Assembly (NCBI RefSeq): GCF_905220705.1
Contig: NZ_CAJNAT010000002.1
Span: 434,001-498,000, forward strand
Origin: Paraburkholderia domus
Lineage (GTDB): Bacteria > Pseudomonadota > Gammaproteobacteria > Burkholderiales > Burkholderiaceae
Reading direction: 5' to 3'
Length of the DNA: 64,000 bases
The position numbers and the translations under genes are program-made. The notes below the pieces were generated by a model that was not told the origin of the DNA, did not search any database, and saw nothing but the letters and a program-made list of their open reading frames with translations. How positions within the stretch are numbered: the first letter of the stretch is position 1; each line of letters starts with the position of its first letter. Shown in pieces: positions 60,297-64,000 of the stretch.

Positions 60297-61850
60297 ATGA
60301 AACAGATCGACAACCTTATTACTCTCGTGCCGGGCAAAGTCCGGCTTGATCAGTTGCGCAGCGTGCTGCGCAACACCACGCCAATCGAAATCGACCCCAG
60401 CGCGTTTTCATCGGTGGAACGCAGCCATGCGGTGGTCGACGACGTGATTGCGCGCGGTGCCGTGGTCTATGGGATCAACACCGGCTTCGGCAAGATGGCG
60501 CAAACCGTCATTGCGTCGGACAAGCTGGCCGAGTTGCAAAAGAATCTCGTGCTCTCGCACAGCGTCGGCACCGGCGAACTTCTCGCCGACAGCACGGTGC
60601 GCCTGATCATGGCGCTCAAGGCCATCAGCCTTGCACGCGGTCATTCCGGCGTGCGCTCCGAAGCGATTCATGCGCTCGTGCGTTTGCTCAACGCCGGCGT
60701 TTATCCGTGCATTCCGGCGAAGGGATCGGTCGGCGCATCTGGCGATCTGGCGCCGCTCGCGCATATGACCGCGGTGCTGATCGGCGTTGGACACGCACGC
60801 GTTGACGGCAAACGTGTCACCGCGCTCGAAGGATTGCGCCATGCCGGACTCGAGCCGCTGCAACTCGGCCCGAAGGAAGGGCTCGCCTTCCTCAACGGTA
60901 CCCAGGTGTCCACGGCGCTGGCACTGGTGGGTCTGTTCGCCGCGGAAGACGTGTTCGCATCCGCCGTTCTCGCCGGCGCGCTGTCGCTCGAAGCGATCAG
61001 GGGATCGCTCGCGCCGTTCGACAGCCGTATCCATGCAGCGCGGGGCCAGCCGGGTCAGATCGATGTGGCCGCCGCTTACCGGGCACTCCTCGAAGACAGC
61101 CCGATCGTTGCGTCACATCACGATTGCGGGCGCGTGCAGGATCCCTATTCAATCCGCTGCCAGCCCCAGGTCATGGGTGCATGCCTGGATCAGTTGCGTC
61201 ACGCCGCTGAAGTCTTGCGCATCGAAGCGAATGCGGCCTCGGACAATCCGCTCGTCTTTGCAGACGAAGGCGACGTGCTGTCGGGCGGGAATTTCCACGC
61301 TGAACCGGTGGCGATCGCGGCAGACAACATTGCGATCGCAATCGCTGAAATCGGTGCGATATCCGAACGGCGTCTGGCCTTGCTGCTCGATTCGAACCTG
61401 TCGGGCTTGCCGCCGTTCCTCGTCACCGACGGTGGCCTGCACTCGGGGTTCATGATTGCGCAGGTCACGGCCGCGGCGCTTGCCTCGGAAAACAAGTCGC
61501 TCGCCCATCCGGCAAGCGTCGATAGCCTGCCGACCTCGGCCAATCAGGAAGATCACGTGTCCATGGCGACGTTCGCCGCGCGACGTCTCGGTGACATGGC
61601 CGAGAACACTGCCGTGGTCGTCGGTATCGAAGCGATGGCCGCGGCGCAAGGCATCGAGTTTCATCGCCCCCTGCGCTCGACCGCGACGCTCGAAGCCGTG
61701 ATCGGGAAGATTCGCGAGAGCGTGGCCTTTTATGAAAAGGACCGCTTTTTCGCGGACGATATCGCAGCCATGAAAGCATGGGTGACAGGGATCGAGGCGC
61801 CGGAATCCGTCGCCCGTACGCTGCCGAGTCATCGGGCCGCTACGGTCTGA
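60297..61850 (+). CDS. hutH: Histidine ammonia-lyase
   Basis: 517 residues, normal HAL length. The Ala-Ser-Gly triad that forms the MIO prosthetic group is in [15 protein letters not shown] near residue 146. Active-site regions include [12 protein letters not shown] near residue 57, [13 protein letters not shown] near residue 199, [14 protein letters not shown] near residue 281, and [14 protein letters not shown] near residue 330. It converts L-histidine to urocanate and ammonia. It is the last gene of the transporter-aminotransferase-regulator operon. The rest of the hut pathway (hutU, I, F/G) is absent from the window and must be elsewhere. Confidence 0.94.
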   Translation: MKQIDNLITLVPGKVRLDQLRSVLRNTTPIEIDPSAFSSVERSHAVVDDVIARGAVVYGINTGFGKMAQTVIASDKLAELQKNLVLSHSVGTGELLADSTVRLIMALKAISLARGHSGVRSEAIHALVRLLNAGVYPCIPAKGSVGASGDLAPLAHMTAVLIGVGHARVDGKRVTALEGLRHAGLEPLQLGPKEGLAFLNGTQVSTALALVGLFAAEDVFASAVLAGALSLEAIRGSLAPFDSRIHAARGQPGQIDVAAAYRALLEDSPIVASHHDCGRVQDPYSIRCQPQVMGACLDQLRHAAEVLRIEANAASDNPLVFADEGDVLSGGNFHAEPVAIAADNIAIAIAEIGAISERRLALLLDSNLSGLPPFLVTDGGLHSGFMIAQVTAAALASENKSLAHPASVDSLPTSANQEDHVSMATFAARRLGDMAENTAVVVGIEAMAAAQGIEFHRPLRSTATLEAVIGKIRESVAFYEKDRFFADDIAAMKAWVTGIEAPESVARTLPSHRAATV

Positions 61851-61854
61851 TGGC

Positions 61855-61888
61855 GCGCGGCGGCGACGCAACCAGGTCGCCGCCGCGC
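61855..61888 (+). terminator. Rho-independent-type terminator after hutH
   Basis: A perfect 13-bp GC-rich stem (GCGCGGCGGCGAC/GTCGCCGCCGCGC) with an 8-base loop, starting 5 bases after the hutH stop and followed by TTT. The short T-tract is weak but the stem is very stable. Confidence 0.7.
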
Positions 61889-61938
61889 TTTGGCGTAAAT
61901 AAACATGAAGGGAATATCCCATCCATCAGGGACGCCAT

Positions 61939-62190
61939 ATGGAAGACATCCGCGCTTCTGGTTCACCCCGGCAGGGGCAGCGGCAATTGCAGGTGCGCGA
62001 CAATGATCAACGCACCTGCTTCCTGCTTGTGTGGAGCGATTCCGGCGACGGCGCAGCGGTACTCGCAACCAGCCGGACTTTTCGTACCATCCGCACGGCA
62101 ATCTCCGAAGGCGTTGCGCGCTTCGGCACGATGGCGGTACGCCGGAAGATGCCTTTGTCCGGCGCCGCACAGCCGCCGGAGCGCGTCTAA
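61939..62190 (+). CDS. Possible small hypothetical protein
   Basis: 83 residues, ATG 61939 after the hutH terminator. The middle (TCFLLVWSDSGDGAAVLATS and TIRTAISEGVARFG) is protein-like, while the ends are Arg/Pro-rich. No ribosome site stands out and I recognise no family. The 385-base gap around it (61851-62235) otherwise holds only the terminator. Confidence 0.3.
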   Translation: MEDIRASGSPRQGQRQLQVRDNDQRTCFLLVWSDSGDGAAVLATSRTFRTIRTAISEGVARFGTMAVRRKMPLSGAAQPPERV

Positions 62191-62235
62191 ACGGCATCAG
62201 GTGCGTCATCGGCACAATCTGCCGCGACGCTCCGC

Positions 62236-62895
62236 TCAACGCCGCCACGACCCATGCGGCAACTCAACGTCCCGCTTTGCCGCTGCCAATCCTTCGACGA
62301 TGCCCGCGCGATCCAGCGCAATGCAGTAGACCGGCTTGGCACGCTCGAAGCGCCAACTGTCGGCGAGCGTGCCAACATCGACCGGATCGAAGCCAAACTG
62401 ATCGAGAAGCCCACTCACGACGCGTTTGGCCTGCTCGTCGTCGCCGGCAAACGGCAGCGCCCGACGGTTCGGCGCATCGGCAGGCTTGCCGTCCGTTTCC
62501 AGGTCCTTCGCCAGAATCGCGTTGAAGGCCTTCACCACCCTGGCCCCCGGCAACGCGGCGGCCAGCATCTGGCTGGTGGTCGTCGAGCGACTGTCGAGCG
62601 CTGCAATCTGGCCGTCGCGTTCGGGATAGTAATTGCCTGTGTCGATCACGATCTTGCCGTCGAGCGCCGTAACCGGCAGCGCATCGATGTTCATGAACGG
62701 CACGGCCACCACCACCACGTCACCGAACTTCGCCGCCTCTTCTGCCGTGCCAAGCGCGCAGCCGATCGCCGAGGCCGTGCTGGTCAAGGTCCGCGGATCA
62801 CGGGAATTGCTGATCATGACTTCGTGACCGCCGTTGCTGGCGAGCGTCGCCATCGCGCGGCCGATAAAGCCGGCGCCGAGAATGCCTATTTTCAT
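62236..62895 (-). CDS. NAD(P)-binding F420-dependent-reductase-like protein
   Basis: 219 residues. It opens with MKIGILGAGFIGRAMATLA, a dinucleotide loop, then VMISNSRDPRTL near residue 27, a Ser/Arg pattern that suggests NADP(H). VVVVAVPFMNIDALP and KIVIDTGNYYPERDG near residues 60-93 are typical of NADPH:F420 oxidoreductase-like proteins, which in bacteria without F420 act on other flavins or substrates. It diverges from a LysR regulator 133 bases away, its likely controller. Confidence 0.88.
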   Translation of the reverse strand: MKIGILGAGFIGRAMATLASNGGHEVMISNSRDPRTLTSTASAIGCALGTAEEAAKFGDVVVVAVPFMNIDALPVTALDGKIVIDTGNYYPERDGQIAALDSRSTTTSQMLAAALPGARVVKAFNAILAKDLETDGKPADAPNRRALPFAGDDEQAKRVVSGLLDQFGFDPVDVGTLADSWRFERAKPVYCIALDRAGIVEGLAAAKRDVELPHGSWRR

Positions 62896-63028
62896 GTTTC
62901 ACACTCCATGTCGTTCTAAGGATCGCTCCGCTGAGCGCACGCCCATCGGTGAGAAACACTATGATTCAAAACTGTAATTGGATAAACATGCGAAAATCGA
63001 CGGCTGTCGAAACCATGAGTGGTGAATA

Positions 63029-63925
63029 ATGGACCGTTTGACCAGCATGGCCGTGTTCGTAAAAACAGCTGACAGCGGCTCGTTCGCCGCAGCCGCGCTC
63101 GCCTTCGGCATCTCCTCGCAGATGGCCGGCAAGCATGTCAGCACGCTGGAAGAGCGCGTCGGTGCGCGTTTGCTCAACCGGACCACGCGGCGCCAGAGCC
63201 TCACGGAGATCGGCCAGATTTTCTACGAGCGCTGCAAGGCGTTGCTGGCGGATGCCGAAGCGGCCGAGTCGGTCGCGCAGGAATTGTCGGCCTCGCCGCG
63301 CGGGCGTCTGCGCATCAACGCGCCGGTGACCTTCGGCACCTGCTGTCTCGCGCCGATGATCACGCGCTATCTGAAGGCTCATCCCGAGGTTCGGGTCGAA
63401 TTGACGCTGAATGACCGCTTCGTCGATCTGATCGACGAAGGGTATGAAGCCGCGATCCGTCTCGGCTCGCTGTCGGATTCGTCGTTGATCGCGCGGCCGT
63501 TGATGCCGTACCGGCGGATCGTATGCGCGTCGCCTGGCTACCTGGCCGAGCGCGGCGAGCCATCCACACCGCAAGCGCTGGCGGAGCACGAGTGTCTGAG
63601 CTTCGTCTATACGAGCGTGCCGGTTCCTACCGAATGGCGTTTCGCCGATGCACAAGGCGAACACGTGGTGCCGATTGCAGGCCGCTTTCAGGCCAACGAC
63701 ATGAAAGCGCTGCTGGCCGCCGCCCTCAATGGCGGCGGCGTGATACTCGCGCCCGAAGAGGCGGTGAAAGACGAACTCGCCGCGGGCCGGCTGGTGCGGC
63801 TGCTTAACGGCTATCAGGCGCCCGAACGCCCCATGCATCTGGTGTTTCCGGCAAGCCGCGTCACCCCGAAGTTGCGCGCGTTCATCGATCAGGTGATGGC
63901 CGAATTCGGGCCGCACGCCGCGTGA
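63029..63925 (+). CDS. LysR-family transcriptional regulator
   Basis: 298 residues. Helix-turn-helix at residues ~1-60 (SGSFAAAALAFGISSQMAGK), effector domain residues ~90-295 (LRINAPVTFGTCCLAPMIT). MDRLTSMAVFVKT is the typical start of this LysR group. It diverges from the reductase gene at 62895 and probably regulates it. The 75 bases after its stop (63926-64000) hold nothing recognisable. Confidence 0.93.
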   Translation: MDRLTSMAVFVKTADSGSFAAAALAFGISSQMAGKHVSTLEERVGARLLNRTTRRQSLTEIGQIFYERCKALLADAEAAESVAQELSASPRGRLRINAPVTFGTCCLAPMITRYLKAHPEVRVELTLNDRFVDLIDEGYEAAIRLGSLSDSSLIARPLMPYRRIVCASPGYLAERGEPSTPQALAEHECLSFVYTSVPVPTEWRFADAQGEHVVPIAGRFQANDMKALLAAALNGGGVILAPEEAVKDELAAGRLVRLLNGYQAPERPMHLVFPASRVTPKLRAFIDQVMAEFGPHAA

Positions 63926-64000
63926 AATGAGCCGCCGGGCAAGCCTGGCAGGCACCCTGCACCACCCGCCAATCTCCACCCAATGACCGCTAGAATTGCT

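Noticed and set aside
61829..62248. 139-codon minus-strand open frame
   Set aside because: Overlaps the hutH terminator and has shadow-like Arg/Pro/Ser composition.
1..64000. CRISPR arrays, rRNA, tRNA and known riboswitches
   Set aside because: No regularly spaced repeats, no rRNA-like conserved stretches and no convincing tRNA cloverleaf were seen by eye; a covariance-model scan would be decisive.

Overview
The window looks like a stretch of a beta-proteobacterial, Burkholderiales-type chromosome or megaplasmid, most likely Paraburkholderia or a close relative. This is inferred from the high GC, the codon use, a DUF4148 protein, a PqiABC system, and many LysR-controlled catabolic operons with very short or overlapping gene junctions. 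No rRNA, tRNA or CRISPR array was recognised. Almost all of the sequence is metabolic and regulatory accessory DNA.

Layout. (1) 1-12.7 kb: a tightly coupled operon with the end of a UbiD decarboxylase, UbiX, a three-subunit molybdenum hydroxylase whose large subunit carries a fused CoxG-like domain, an acyl-CoA ligase and an enoyl-CoA hydratase. It is followed by a GMC oxidoreductase, an MFS transporter and two membrane di-iron hydroxylase/desaturase-family proteins. Together they read as an unassigned aromatic or cyclic-acid catabolic island. (2) 12.7-15.7 kb: a scar of mobile DNA (a decayed ISNCY-type transposase joined to a headless tyrosine recombinase, a long inverted repeat, a perfect 32-nt palindrome), then a GNAT acetyltransferase and a VOC protein. 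(3) 16.2-17.4 kb: cytochrome b561 and a CHRD protein. (4) 17.6-23.7 kb: a LysR regulator followed by CoA-transferase, HMG-CoA-lyase-like enzyme, VOC protein, 2-hydroxyacid dehydrogenase and MFS importer. (5) 23.8-27.7 kb: pqiABC and a truncated DUF3313 lipoprotein. (6) 28.0-30.0 kb: a cobalt-type nitrile hydratase operon (alpha, beta, accessory protein). (7) 30.2-43.3 kb: scattered single genes, a CGNR regulator diverging from two alpha/beta hydrolases and an SDR with altered catalytic residues, and two broken genes. (8) 43.6-48.4 kb: a NarL-type response regulator next to a head-to-tail duplication of a hybrid histidine kinase; one copy has lost its receiver phosphoacceptor. (9) 49-53 kb: DUF4148 protein, LrgA/LrgB pair, LysR/SDR pair. 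(10) 53.5-61.9 kb: a FAD-linked 2-hydroxyacid oxidase diverging from an amino-acid-type ABC transporter, a HisC-like aminotransferase, a HutC-family GntR regulator and histidine ammonia-lyase. (11) 62-64 kb: an NAD(P)-binding reductase diverging from a LysR regulator.

The most promising candidate system is region 10. Uptake, 2-hydroxyacid oxidation, transamination and HutH deamination in one regulon suggest a module that turns imidazole-lactate (or imidazole-pyruvate) into histidine and then urocanate. Two near-identical GTATATAC operators sit on the divergent promoters. The substrate is an inference. The second is the duplicated hybrid kinase with one dead receiver. The third is the UbiD/UbiX-molybdenum hydroxylase operon.
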